NCBI GenBank assembly: GCA_964304625.1
Contig: OZ199840.1
Span: 5,208,001 to 5,272,000, forward strand
DNA length: 64,000 nt
Direction of reading: 5' to 3'
Origin: Kudoa neothunni
Lineage: Eukaryota; Cnidaria
Shown here piece by piece: positions 1-11,996 of the stretch. Positions within the stretch are counted from its first letter, which is position 1; every line of letters begins with the position of its first letter. The notes beneath the pieces were generated by a model. It had not been told where the DNA came from. It did not search any database and was given only the letters and a program-made list of their open reading frames with translations. The translations under genes and the position numbers were made by a program.

Positions 1-226
1 ATGATGCATTTAATATGTAACGTAACACAAAAACCTTTAATGTACTCACTCAAAAAGTAATTATTCTTAAAAAAATTTAAAAAAAGACGTATTGTAATAT
101 GTTGGACACATTCTTAAAGTCTTGCAGTGAGCGGAGCCATCTTATCGAAACTATCAAAAAAATAACAAATTTGGGGTATCAAATATACGCCACTACGGAC
201 AGGGTGGGTTAACGAAAATAGGACTA

Positions 227-865
227 TCAATACCACTGGATGCACAGTTGGGCGTTAATTCCTATAAAAAAAATTGAAGTCTCCTGAAACCGTTCTGTCG
301 TGAATTTTGCTGTATATACTAACTTTTTTTTGATTGCAGAAACAACAGATGTTTCTATGTTGGCTGCAAAAATAAAACAATATTCTGAAATTCTTTTCAA
401 AAAGCGACCTCTTTTAGATTTTGTGACCACTGGAAAACCGAAATCATCAAGACATACAATACTCTCTTGTGGCACATTCGTTTCAAATTCTTTGAACATC
501 TCAGCATATTCAATTTTCATTTGAATCGTCTTCTCATAATTTCTTCCCTCGGGGACCCTCACAAGAGACTTTAAAGCATTGTGAAATTCGCCGATGACTC
601 CGCTAACTGTACTCAGAGACAAGGTTATTCCAAACCCACAGCTAATATTTTGCTTGAGTTCTTTCAATGTAATTTGAGAATGTTCATCCACCCAACTGAT
701 AATTTCTTCCTTCTGATCAGGGGATCAGGAGAGTAGAATGAAGGTGTTTTAGCGCCTCTAGATTTTACATCTAGTTTTCTGGTGTTGCGGAACTTGGATA
801 ATATGGACCAAACACAAGATCGTGGTAGATGCATTTCGGAAGCAATGTATGTAAGTGTCACATCT
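227..865 (-). mobile_element. Decayed IS630/Tc1-like transposase fragment
   Basis: Two overlapping minus-strand reading frames make one transposase-like product. The upstream piece (about 861-700) reads as a helix-turn-helix segment (TLTYIASEMHLPRSCVWSIL). The downstream piece (about 691-227) continues with an SWVDEH..ITLKELK segment and then a DDE-type core with LDDFGF and KSKRGRFLKR, like the LDETGF..RRGRSLKG block of IS630/Tc1 transposases. The frames part near 700-725, where GATCAGG is tandemly duplicated, so a small insertion probably broke the ORF. The second and third catalytic residues are not visible, so the element is truncated at its 3' side. No terminal inverted repeats were found. 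Superfamily assignment is from remembered motifs; the exact clade is unknown. Confidence 0.6.
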
Positions 866-869
866 TCCT

Positions 870-3715
870 CTTATACAAAAATAAACATTTGTTACTTTAA
901 ATTGGAAGTATTTTTTTGCAACTTTCCTTTTTCTTATTGTGTTGATACTTAAAAATATCGTTATCATCGAACACGGAGCTTTCAGATTCAATGATATGAT
1001 CTCTGTTATTCTGTTTCATCTAATTAATTCAATTTTTTAATAGTACAATAAAATTGTAACGTAACTAACTTGAGATATGAAAAAGTATGAATACTACAGT
1101 TGACATAGTTGAATATAAAACAGACAAAAATTTGTGAATTATTGTTGATGAATGAGCCGATACGTTGAAGTGATGTATATTCAATTATTATTTCTCCAAA
1201 TATCAGGTTTTTTCATCGAATGACCTCAAAAATGCACCGTAGAACAAGCAGGTGATATTTGTTGGTTACAGTTGGTACCTCAGATGCATAGTCGTCAAGA
1301 ATAACTTAAACATCGTCATAAAATACAGTAATTTAAACATTCATTTTGTTCTTAGATTGCCGCAATTTTCTCGTTTGAGGAGGCGGATGTGTTCAACCGC
1401 GATGATTGCGGTTTAGTTTCAGGGTCATATCAGTAAATTCGCGAAAAAAAACACCGGAAATGATAGAAAACATGAGTTTATTACGCTTTGAGAATCTCAG
1501 AAGTAAATTACATAAGATTCCTGCTTAATTTTCATTTTGGTGATTTTTAGTTAACGTCAACTAAACCTGGCTGCAATTCTTTTTATTCCACACTCTTCTG
1601 TTGCAGGGTTTTTCACCCATTGATTATTGACGTGATACACAATTTCGGACTTTATGACTATCGATTTCGAATTTTTTAAAGATTAATATTGGTCAACTGC
1701 ACAGTGTTTTAGATATAACAAACAGGATGGCCATGCGTACCAAAACACATTTATGACACCAGAAAACAATTCATCAATTAAATTGTAAAAAAGTAAAACT
1801 CATCGAGAGGTTACATCTATTTTCAGTATATCCACATCTTCAATCAAAATTACTGTACAGAAATACCGATTTACAAACACGAACAAAATCTACCAAAGGT
1901 TGGAAAAGAAAAGTAATACTCAACTACGAAATTATGACCCAACAAATAAATGACAGCTGAATCATATCAGTCTCTTCAACGATTGAAAATTGAATTTAAA
2001 AGTATTTTCGAACATTGTCTGGAGGTTGGTAAAAAACGAATACCACATTACAGTCAACATGTTCAATACACCTAGGTAATAATTGTTTGTAAATAAAACG
2101 AGAGAGAGAAATTGTATTCTGAATTTTACATACAGCTCCTAATTTCCTAAATCTAGGAACACTTTATTCGTGAATAAAAAGTATTTCTCATTGCTTACCT
2201 TACGAAATCACGACAGATCATTAAATTGAACAACTCGCCAAATAACATTGCAGAATAATCATTATAACAACGTAAACATAATATTAAAAGTCAGTTGAAA
2301 CGGTTTAATACGCGGTGCTTGTGATTTCTTAGGTAAATACAAAAATATACAAAATTTCTCTGTTAGGTTGCAACATGCCCGCGCAGTTTTAGCGATTGTA
2401 CAGCAAGATGGGAACATGTCCGGTTGGGATACATTAATCAGGAAACGAAAAATTTCATTTTGAAATAACAGTTTTTATAGTAATAGTTAATGGGGTTCTT
2501 AAGCGTGACTTTGAGAAATAAGATTCTGAGTTTCTCACAACTTTTCAGAGGGATTCAGTTATTTGTTAGTCTGTTTTCGATTCAATCAATTAGTTCACTG
2601 TGTTTTTGTGTCATCCTTTTAAAATTGATATAAGTTGGCCAAAAACCTCTTTAAGAATTCTACTAAATAAATGTTACGCTGGTAGTAATAATAACTTTTG
2701 AGGACTGTTTTCTATTTAATTTCTAACACATTCAGTTTTTTTCAAAGCGATCTAACCATAGCATAAATAGTTTTATCGACAGAACTCGTCTCCAATCTAC
2801 CAAATAACTTTTCTAGAAATATGATGAAAGCACAGGTTGGTTTAAGCCTTCCATGTGAATTATAAATTTCCAAATCTTTATGTCATTCATTGCTACAATT
2901 AAAGGTATGATTTGAGATGTGATGTATTTGCTCTCTTCCCAGAAAGGGATCTGCATTGAGACAGACGGGTTGATAGCGAAAATCCTGTCCTGCCACATCG
3001 ATACATAATAATTCCGAATACCTAGGCCCCATTTTTATTTTTAACGTTTACATAACCAACAGATACTAAATAAATAACATTGGCCTCTTCTCCTCTCTAC
3101 TCTCATTGAAATTTTCGTAACAGGATTCCTATCTATCGGCACCTATGTTATTTTTTAACGTGAAATGAAACTTATTAATATTTTGATACGGCAAATGAAT
3201 AGAAAATATCTGAAAGAATGTTTCTGATAGTTGATTGTGTATTCTTGTACAATTTTCATCCATCCTTTTATTTACAATGAATGACACGTTCCTCCAGTTG
3301 GTTAGCCGTTGAACTAGAGTCATTTATTCTCTTCACCATCGCACTTATTGTAGATTCGGGAATATTTAATGAGTCGGAAATTTGACAGTTCGTCTTTTCA
3401 ATTATGATTATGTGAACAATCGTTTAAAATTTATGGTCACTTCTACATTGTGAGCAATTGTAGCTTTATATTAGCGTTTGTAATCTCGTATTCTTGTCTT
3501 ATTAGATTTAAGATTTTCACTTTGATCAGGCATTCCTATGTCTTTATTGAGAATGCTTGCATCTTGGTTGGTTGGACATCCGTAAAATTGCGTGGGAAAA
3601 TTTGAATTTAGCCGTGAGAGACAGTGTCATTATCATATAACTCTCATTCATTTTTGCGATATCTAAAGAATAAAGTCTATTCTTAAGTTCAAAATACCTT
3701 AATCAATAGTTATAG
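870..3715. other. Spacer without recognisable genes
   Basis: AT-rich sequence with only short chance ORFs in all frames. I saw no exon series with matching splice phases, no RNA gene and no long repeat. Confidence 0.5.
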
Positions 3716-3760
3716 CAATGGTTTTCAATCACTGTTCCGCGGCAGGAATACATATGAAAA
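3716..3760 (+). repeat. Possible hAT-type terminal sequence
   Basis: The run CAATGGTTTTCAATCACTG followed by TTCCGCGGCAGGAA resembles the outer ends of hAT elements (CAGTGGTTCTCAA... then a CCGCGGCA block). I found no convincing opposite end. A short minus-strand open stretch at about 4025-3910 may belong to the same decayed element. Tentative. Confidence 0.3.
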
Positions 3761-4483
3761 TTTTTATTGGCATCGAAATCTAAATAAATGTTGCCGATAC
3801 GTTTGACGATGTCAAAAATGAACAGTTTTGTCCATTTTAATTAATTATTATTCCAATAACAAGTATCAAAATTTAAAATAATTTTAATAAATATTTTAAT
3901 CCTTTCAATTTGTTAAAAACCCATTCAATGCTGGTAGCAGCAGTGCTCCAATAATCAATTTGAGTTCGTTTTTGAATGCAAGATCCCGAATTTCATCAAA
4001 TCGTGCTATCGTTTTGTCTTTTTTCCTTTAAAAATTTTCTACATAGCAAGAAATATTTGCGATATCAAGGATCGTGTTATTCTGCTGCAATTGAAACAAC
4101 AGAAAGTGAATGACCCATGCTTGCTTTCACTTGTGAGCAATATCCAAAAATATATCGCTTTTGATTCAACGCTTTAAAATGGAGACAAAAAATATCCAAA
4201 TATTGTAGATATAACTGTAACTGTAATACGAAGTTAGCAACCACAAATATCACATGAATTTTACTTATTTTGAATACGAAAAAAACATTGAAAATATCGC
4301 TGTTATTTTTTTGGTGGGTAAGTGTGTAAATTTTAATACTTTTATTTTATTTATTAAGGTTTAATTTTATGTGAGTGTCCGCGAAAATTTTTAATCTATT
4401 TCTGTGGCATTCTTATCAAAAAAAGCAACTTTTGCGATTTTTGTTTAATCCATAAGTTTACAAAATGAGGCAGGCTACAATCA

Positions 4484-5090
4484 TATCAACAAAACTTTGA
4501 GATTCGTTTTTAACAAAAGCCCAAAAGACTGGACGGGTACGACCATGAGTATCAACAGTGGTGAAGTGATATAGTAGAATCTAGTTTTGTTCATTTTGTA
4601 CGTGTCATCAATGTGTAAAACATCACAATAACATAAATACAGTTTTTTCATATTTCTTGAGGTGAAACATAGGACGTTTAATTCATTAGTGTTTTTTTTC
4701 TTTGTAGATATCAAGTAAGAGTTCATCATCGTACATTTTAGAATGATCGTCCATAGAAAAAGATTATCGAGTTATTTTCTTTGAAAGGTGATTCATGTTT
4801 CTGATATTTTTGAGGTTCAACTGAAAGTTTAGGTTAGATTCAAGAGTTTTTCCTTAATCTTTTTGTTATTCACATCCCAATTAAAACATAGAGATAACGT
4901 TCGCTTTAGTTTAGTGGGTGGGAGCATTTTGATTATGTTGGTAAAAAGATACATCATACTTTTCATGATTACGAGTGATATTACATTTAAGTACATTAAC
5001 ACAATTTTGACGGGATACAGTAATAAACGCAGGACAACCAGTTGTCAGTGTGGATTGAGTTGAGTGGAATGTTTTCTTCGAAGGCGTGCT
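4484..5090 (-). mobile_element. MULE / ZSWIM3-like transposase remnant
   Basis: Read on the minus strand, about 5090-4910 encodes a FAR1-like zinc module with a GCPAFITVSRQ...NITRNHE pattern (Cys and His spaced as in the GCPAxIxV..HNHE block). About 4690-4490 encodes the start of a MULE transposase domain: LCYCDVLHIDDTYKMNK, then PLLILMVVPVQSFGLLL, matching the family pattern D-x-TYKTN-x(n)-P-L-x(n)-VPVAFGLL. The first catalytic Asp region is present. The rest of the domain and a SWIM finger are not visible, and the two pieces are separated by a non-coding or shifted stretch. This is a broken Mutator-like element or a retro-decayed host ZSWIM relative; the former seems likelier here. Confidence 0.6.
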
Positions 5091-5110
5091 GTCTCCGTGT
5101 ACGTAAATGT

Positions 5111-8100
5111 ATTTGAAATACCTGAAAATTAACTTTCCATTATCGTTATCAACGATGCACTCGTGGTTATTTTTCTTTTCAATTTTATCACTTTTATCAA
5201 CTCTGTAAGTGAAACCGGAACTGTAACTTTCCGTGAGTTAAATTACACTTTCAAAACATATTGTAATAAAATCATCAATACATTCTTTCATTCATTCATT
5301 CATTCGTATATATATATATATATATATATGAATAAAATTGACTTGTAAGGAACTTATGCACACCTTGCATTATATAAACTCACTGTTACATATTCAACAC
5401 AAGTGGAGCCAAAAAATTCTGTTCGATATATCTCTCTTTGGGTAATTAATTGCGCTAAATAGGAGACAAATTTGTATATAATAATAAAAAAAGCATTTGG
5501 AGTGAGTATAATTATTTAAACAAGTTTTTTTCTTCCACATATCTTTAAATTTGTTCGTTATATGACACCCACCTATTACAATTCTTACTCCCACTATACA
5601 ATCAAGTAATAAGTTGCTAGATTATATGAACTCTGATGCAACAATATTCACTTTTAAAATGTTGTGTACCAAGAAGATATCTTAAGTGTAAAGTTAAGAG
5701 TTATTTATAATTGAAAATTAATATTATAAACTGTATACAATGTTAAGTTCATCCAAGTAATAAGCAATCGCAATTGTCTTAATGTACTAGAAATAGTCAT
5801 ATAGACTGTTTTTGTGATGGAATAAAATGTATGAAGTGTAGTTGGTTGATTAATATTTATTTATTTGCATTATAACATACAAAACTAACGAAAACAAAAT
5901 TAATCTTATAATCCGTCACGCATGCACTATTGTTGTGGAATGAGATACTATCATTGGAAAAATAGAGTTTTAACACCGAGAACATATTGAAGCTGACATT
6001 GTCATTGTATCAAACAACGTTATCATTAATTGAATTACTTTCCAACATGGAATATTTATGATTCTCTTTTGCGTTTATGATATTTTCTATACTCGAGACT
6101 ACACTTTAAATTACCGGAATCTGGGATTTCACAAGACACTGGACAATTTTTGCTCATAAACCTCTCGATGTTCGTTGAATAGGCTACATAATTCTTTTCT
6201 CAAATTATTATAAGAGTTATGAAATATCTTTTGACTGATAGGGGGGAATATTCCAAGTTCTGTTGATTATTTCTGTTTCCTTCACATTCCTATGTAGAGA
6301 ACCACTAAATTCAACATTGGCCAAGTTAGAAAAATAGTAAAACCTGCGAGAAGTTGTTCATGGTTAAAAGGTATCCAAACAGATTAAATTCTTAAATTAG
6401 GAATTAACAATAGTTAATTCTCTGTATAGGTAGTAATAAACCAAAAATTCACCAATCAAAAAAAGAATTCATTTTTTGCATTAATATTATCGATAATTAT
6501 GAGAAATAAATAGATCCAATTTCCACAATTTAATACCTCGTAAATAAAATCATAATACGTATTTTCGTGTGTCAGTCAATAATAGTAACAAATCCTGACA
6601 GTTCCGAATTATACTCAATTCATGTTGTTCGTGATAAGACCGAGGTATTGGATGAGAAAAAGATAACGACAATTACAATTGAGGAATGTTTAATTGAATA
6701 TATTATCAACATTACGCGGTATCAATGACGGAAGCCTAACCTAAAAATTTGGTTATGGAAAATAATAATAAACTTGAAGATCCAAATCAATTTTATAAAG
6801 AAAAATACAAGTTTCCAATGGGTAACTATTTTTTTATCTGTCACATCGTGATATTTGTTTATTCGTCATTTTTGTGGATACATACAACCACTCTAGTACT
6901 CATTATCATTTACTTTCTTTTTTAAAAACATCATTGTCTTATTGAGTTGTTCGTCAGCTTGGTGAATTTTAGGACCAATATAACACAGTTTTTTTGAACA
7001 ATTACTTATTTAAATGGATTACTTATGTTAATTAACATTGGTTTAACCTTGACATTGGGAATATTAAGACCGGCTGAAACATTAATCTCTGAATTAACCT
7101 TATTTTAAATATTTGAAGAAAAACTGATTTCTCTATATTTATTGAGTGTATCTTTTTCGATTATATTGTAATATTTAGGTAGAATGAGGTTGAAATAGAA
7201 TATCTACTAAAGGGAGATTATATGGAAGTCAAGGAATCGAATCCCGCCGCCGACAAACAAAAAAATCGATTCGGAGGTATGCTCATATTTTCTAATATCT
7301 TATAATTTAAAATAAGTTTATTATGGTAACTGATTATATACTAACTATTTTATAAACTTTTAATGATGATTATGGTCATTTTATTAACACACACGTGATG
7401 TGTTTCAACATGAGTAAATGGTTGTTGTCTATTTTTGTATACAGTTATGTTAACACATTACTTTCTAGTATTCATATATAAAGTTCTTAATTTTTCTATG
7501 TCAGCAAACACCTGATAATGAGCACATTTACCTTGTTAATCCAAGCATTTATTCTCTAAAATTTACAACTCCTTTTAAAAGCAAATATTCTCGCGTGGGT
7601 TATTCATCATTTTTTCATCTATCAACTAATTATTTCCATATCAATTATCTTAATACCAATACAATAATTTTGAAATATTTAAGGAATCATTTGATTGATT
7701 TGTATAACTTCATGTGATAATTAAAAGTTTAATAAATATAATGCATTTATTATTAAAAATTACGGTTATTAATTATTTTTCCTACGGTGAATATATTAAT
7801 TTGCCGATCAAATTTAACTTTAATAAAATATTCATTTAAAATGTAAAATAATTGAATTCTCCTTCAATATTCCAAACATTAAGCTTATAAAATAATTCCA
7901 TTTTTTCCTTTTCTTCTTAATTATATTTTATAGTATATCTTTTAGGTCATTTTAATTATAATAATCTCATAAATAATCTAATTTGCCGTAATTTCCTGAT
8001 ATATGATAATATTATGTTTATGTAAATAAATATTTTTGAGCAATTTAAGTGAAACAGTTTTTTACAAAAAGTCGAAGTTTCCTAATGTTAACCAAAATAA

Positions 8101-9189
8101 TTATAACTTTATTGTATAAATACATAATATTATCGGTAATAAGTTTAAATCTGCGGGATGTATTTTTAGTAGATTCTATCTATAGAATTTGGAGTATATT
8201 TACTACAAAACTTAACCTGGTCTGGCTCAATAATCGTGAATTATTTTCAACGAATAATGATGCCTTACGTTAAATAGTGCATTGAACAAGTTATTATCTA
8301 ACTCACCGTAATGTAATGGGAGTCGATATCATCAAAAAATTCATTGAAAGCGTTCATCTTAATTCACCCACCAGAATGGTCCAACTAGCGCAAGCTTCTT
8401 TCCCAAATAATCACATTTTTCAACATAAACCAAATAGGCACATGATTAAAATAAAATCTCCGAGAAAGTATTCTTTAACATTATAATTCAAAAATTAACT
8501 TTTTTTATTATTAGAGCCTGATATATCTGACAAAATAGATGTTTCTCCGTCCATCTGACAGCAGAATCTCATATTTTATCAACCGAAAGCTTCGAGCGAA
8601 CAATGAAGAATGCCACATTGGATTAGGTGGGGTATTAATTGGAGATTTGTTGATGAAATTTTACAGGAGTTTCTCATTTAATTATTTATAATTTTTAAAG
8701 TTAATACAAGCAAAAAACCCCTCGGATATTTTTCATCTTAAGCTCTTTAGAGGATGAATTTTTTGGACATGACCTGAACTTATATTTCAGCCGAGTTTTT
8801 GGTATCTGGTACGTTTAGCGAATATAGGAGAACAGCGTAGATTTCATATTTATATGAGAATGTCGTAAAATTTTATTCCCACACTAAATGTGGTTTCGGA
8901 TGTAATACACCTCAAATCCGTTAGAGGGTTAATTACAATTATGGATTATAATTGATGTAAAAATTAATGGTGGATTTTAGTCATAATCAATAAATCAACT
9001 GATGTGGAATACTTTCTTTTTATATTTGTTGGGTGTTTATCCGATTCGAGTAAAATCGAAACTTTGGAACACTAATAATTTTTCAATAAATAATATTTTA
9101 AATGTATTCTAACATTTGTGCGATTAAATTTATAAATTCTACATTTCCTGACTTTTTAATTAAGAAGAATATTGAAGTAATTAGTTTTC
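5111..9189. other. Spacer with microsatellite and isolated repeat ends
   Basis: No supported gene. Contains a CATT then TA microsatellite at about 5288-5329. The segment 8911-8932 ends in TTAGAGGGTTAA, like the right end of the piggyBac-type MITE that follows, so it may be a solo or older copy. Remaining ORFs are short and lack splice-consistent partners. Confidence 0.5.
5288..5330. repeat. CATT/TA microsatellite
   Basis: Four to five CATT units followed by about ten TA dinucleotides. Confidence 0.9.
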
Positions 9190-9193
9190 TTAA

Positions 9194-9592
9194 CCCTCAA
9201 GGCAAAGATTTTGGGGTGAAATTCAGCCCAGCAAAATTTGTCCTTAATTATTCATGCAAAAAATATGTTTATTTTTCAAAATGAATTCTATCATAACTCA
9301 TTATATTTAAAAAATGAATTAAGTCAGAAATTAAAATAAAATACATCGTATTTACATTTGTTACTCTAAATTAATTGTTTTAATTTTGTGCGATACCGAA
9401 GAATTTGTGACTTATGACTTACTTATGAATTGTCGTATAAGGTTATACGAGGATTAGTAATGGGTGTAATGGCACTTTTTATCTGAATGTAATTTATTAC
9501 AATTTTTTGTTTAAGTTGACTTTAAAAAAACTCTGGGATGAATTTCGCCCCAAAATCTTTGGAGCTATTTCGTTTTTTGATACCTTAGAGGG
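9194..9592. mobile_element. piggyBac-type MITE with TTAA target duplication
   Basis: A 399-bp segment is flanked on both sides by TTAA (9190-9193 and 9593-9596). Left end begins CCCTCAAGG. The right end, read in reverse complement, begins CCCTCTAAGG. About 29 bp of inner inverted repeat follows on both sides (left around 9202-9232, right around 9531-9563), containing AAAGATTTTGGGG and GAAATTCA. TTAA duplication and CCC termini are the hallmark of piggyBac elements. There is no transposase, so it is non-autonomous. The 60-codon ORF that overlaps its left end is probably chance. Confidence 0.75.
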
Positions 9593-9596
9593 TTAA

Positions 9597-10328
9597 TTAA
9601 AATTATCATTTAATAATAACTCATATGCATATAAATAATTTATTTTTAAATATGTGTATAATTATAGCTTAATAAGATTTACGCTGATTTAGTTTTGATA
9701 AAGAATAAAAGGAAGAAAAAAATTATATAGAGAAATACACAATAAAAATTATGACATTATTTGATGTCTATTTTGGTTTTCAAATGTAAGATTTCTCATC
9801 TAAATGTTAGAAATTTTAGAAAAAGAATGTATTAACATTTAATATGTATATTTCATTGCGAGTAAAATAACCCTTTCGAAATATTTAAAAAGAAAATATA
9901 AAAATTTGCCAATTGAATGTACAAATATCATCAGAAAAAATGTTAAGGAGGTTATATGTCCATCAACACATTTAAAAAAGACTATTTGATTATAATAAAA
10001 GAATAAAATATAATTATCTGTCCATATAATGGGAAATATATTCACATGCGCATAAATGAAATCAATAATACATTGTTACATATAAGAAAAGTGAACTAAA
10101 ACTTTTTTTATTAAAATATTGAATTATTGCTTGTATAATGAATAATTACAAATTTTTAATCGTATATTCAATAAATAACGCCATTGATTGCAATCCTTTA
10201 AAACTCAAATAGTTAAAAATTAGATGCTGTTTTTAATTTTTATTTGATAAAAATAGTATTATATAATAAACTCATTATTATATTGATGGAATATAGAGAA
10301 AAATTCTATAACTTTCTATATAGCTTAT

Positions 10329-10375
<47 letters not shown>

Positions 10376-10713
10376 ATGGAATAAATCAATTTTACATATT
10401 GGCTTATTATGGCAGTGATATGATAGAGCCAGATTTTAAATATGAGACAGAGTACCTTTCTAATATATGTTTACCAAAGTTGCTAACTTAAACTTGCATT
10501 AAAAACGTTAGTAAATTGATTTTTAACAAAATTATCTTATTGAAGGGACAATTAAACAACATTGGTTATTTAGCAACTAATTCTGAAACTTTTCTAATAA
10601 AACTAAAATCTATTCACAGTAAACAATGAACCTTTTAATTTTGTAGTAATTTATTACAATCACCACAGTTTAAAATACGATTTCCAAATACCATAAAGGG
10701 TGATTAATCTAGA
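9597..10713. other. Spacer
   Basis: No gene seen. Includes the TA/TG microsatellite listed separately. Very low in G and C. Confidence 0.5.
10328..10376. repeat. TA-TG compound microsatellite
   Basis: About eleven TA units run directly into about twelve TG units. Confidence 0.95.
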
Positions 10714-11083
10714 ATGAATCGGTGTATTTTGATCGTCTTTACAACGATTTTGATTAGTCGGTCTGTTTATGATACTTGTAAGTGTGGAAATTATAACATG
10801 AGAATATCATTTTTTTTCTATTTTGTGGTCATAACGAATGTTTGCATATTTTTTGTAATAAAAATATAACTAGAGGATATCATGGATTTTCTTTACTGAA
10901 ATTATTCGTTTCACGAGGAAATCAGTTAATTTATTTGAAGGTACAAATGTTCAGCCAGCAAAACAAAAAATAAGGAAAATTGAGGTATGCGCCAAAATTA
11001 AAATTAAATTAATCTTGGGTTTTATGATCGTTCGTACTAAATTATGCGTTTCTAAATGCGAATCGTTCCATATAAATAAATAA
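10714..11083 (+). CDS. Candidate small secreted Cys-containing peptide (2 exons)
   Basis: Exon 1 (10714-10777) starts with ATG and encodes a classic signal peptide, MNRCILIVFTTILISRSVYD, then stops at a strong GTAAGT donor in phase 1. Exon 2 (10941-11083) follows an AAG acceptor and continues in the right phase to a TAA set inside AATAAATAATAAAC, which also offers a poly(A) signal. The model gives 68 residues. The mature part has four cysteines (pattern C-x15-C-x18-C-x3-C) and many Lys/Arg. No family is recognised. Support is the signal peptide, the consensus donor and matching phase; a chance combination remains possible. Extra exons are not excluded. Confidence 0.35.
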
Positions 11084-11996
11084 TAAACATCCTAATCGTT
11101 ATATACAAGAAGATTCCGAATTGTTCGTATACATACGAATAAACATGTTGTTAAAAATAATAATACATATGATTTTGACTAAAAATTTTGCACAACTTTA
11201 TGTTGTGATAGGATTAAAAAATTCATGACCAACCAAAAGGTCATACCATTTGACCTAATAACCTGCGTATTATAATATGGTTTTAAAGTGCATATATTTA
11301 TTCACAGCTGAAACTCATTATTCTTGGTTGAAACCGATCAATTTTTTGGGTTATATAATCAAATAAATTCAATCAAGTGGTAGAATTGAACGAATAATAA
11401 TGTCAGAGATGTGTCAAAGGGAAAATCCGTCGTAAAATTGATTAAAAAATCTCCATCATATTACGTATAATTCTGACCGAATTAGTGTATAAATGAATAC
11501 GGTTGATATTTACTTGAGAGAATGGTGTACATTGACGAGCAATAGTTAAATTCAACAAAGCAACCTAATTCACCTTAAACCAAGGATAAGCAGGTTTTGA
11601 CTTAAAAACCCCTTCTTCAGTGATTAGTTACCCTAAGTCTAATACTTTTGAATTGGGACACCAATAGGTAACTACTACTAGCTTTGATGTTGTTTGGTGT
11701 TATTATACATCTTACCTCATCATCAAGTAGACCTTATTCGTTGTCATTGTTACTTAAATTAAATCTAACTTCATAAATCATAACCAAGTTATACCCCCAC
11801 CCTTATGTTGGTCAATAACAACTTAAAACGTTGATAGATGCACGTATCTACAAGTTTCTTGGAATTTTTAGCTACAATTTAACTCATTCGGTTATTTTTA
11901 ATACAACGAATGCAATAATAAACCCTAATTTTTATTCGAATCAATACTATAATTATAGACCGGACTGTAAAAGCTAATAATGCAATTTAGATAAAG
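11084..11996. other. Upstream region of the following gene
   Basis: No coding exon recognised. It should hold the promoter and 5' UTR of the gene starting at 11997; no core promoter element could be fixed with confidence. Confidence 0.4.

Noticed and set aside
7225-7270. GGAATCGAATCCCGCC resembling a tRNA T-arm
   Set aside because: No acceptor stem, D-arm or anticodon arm could be placed around it.
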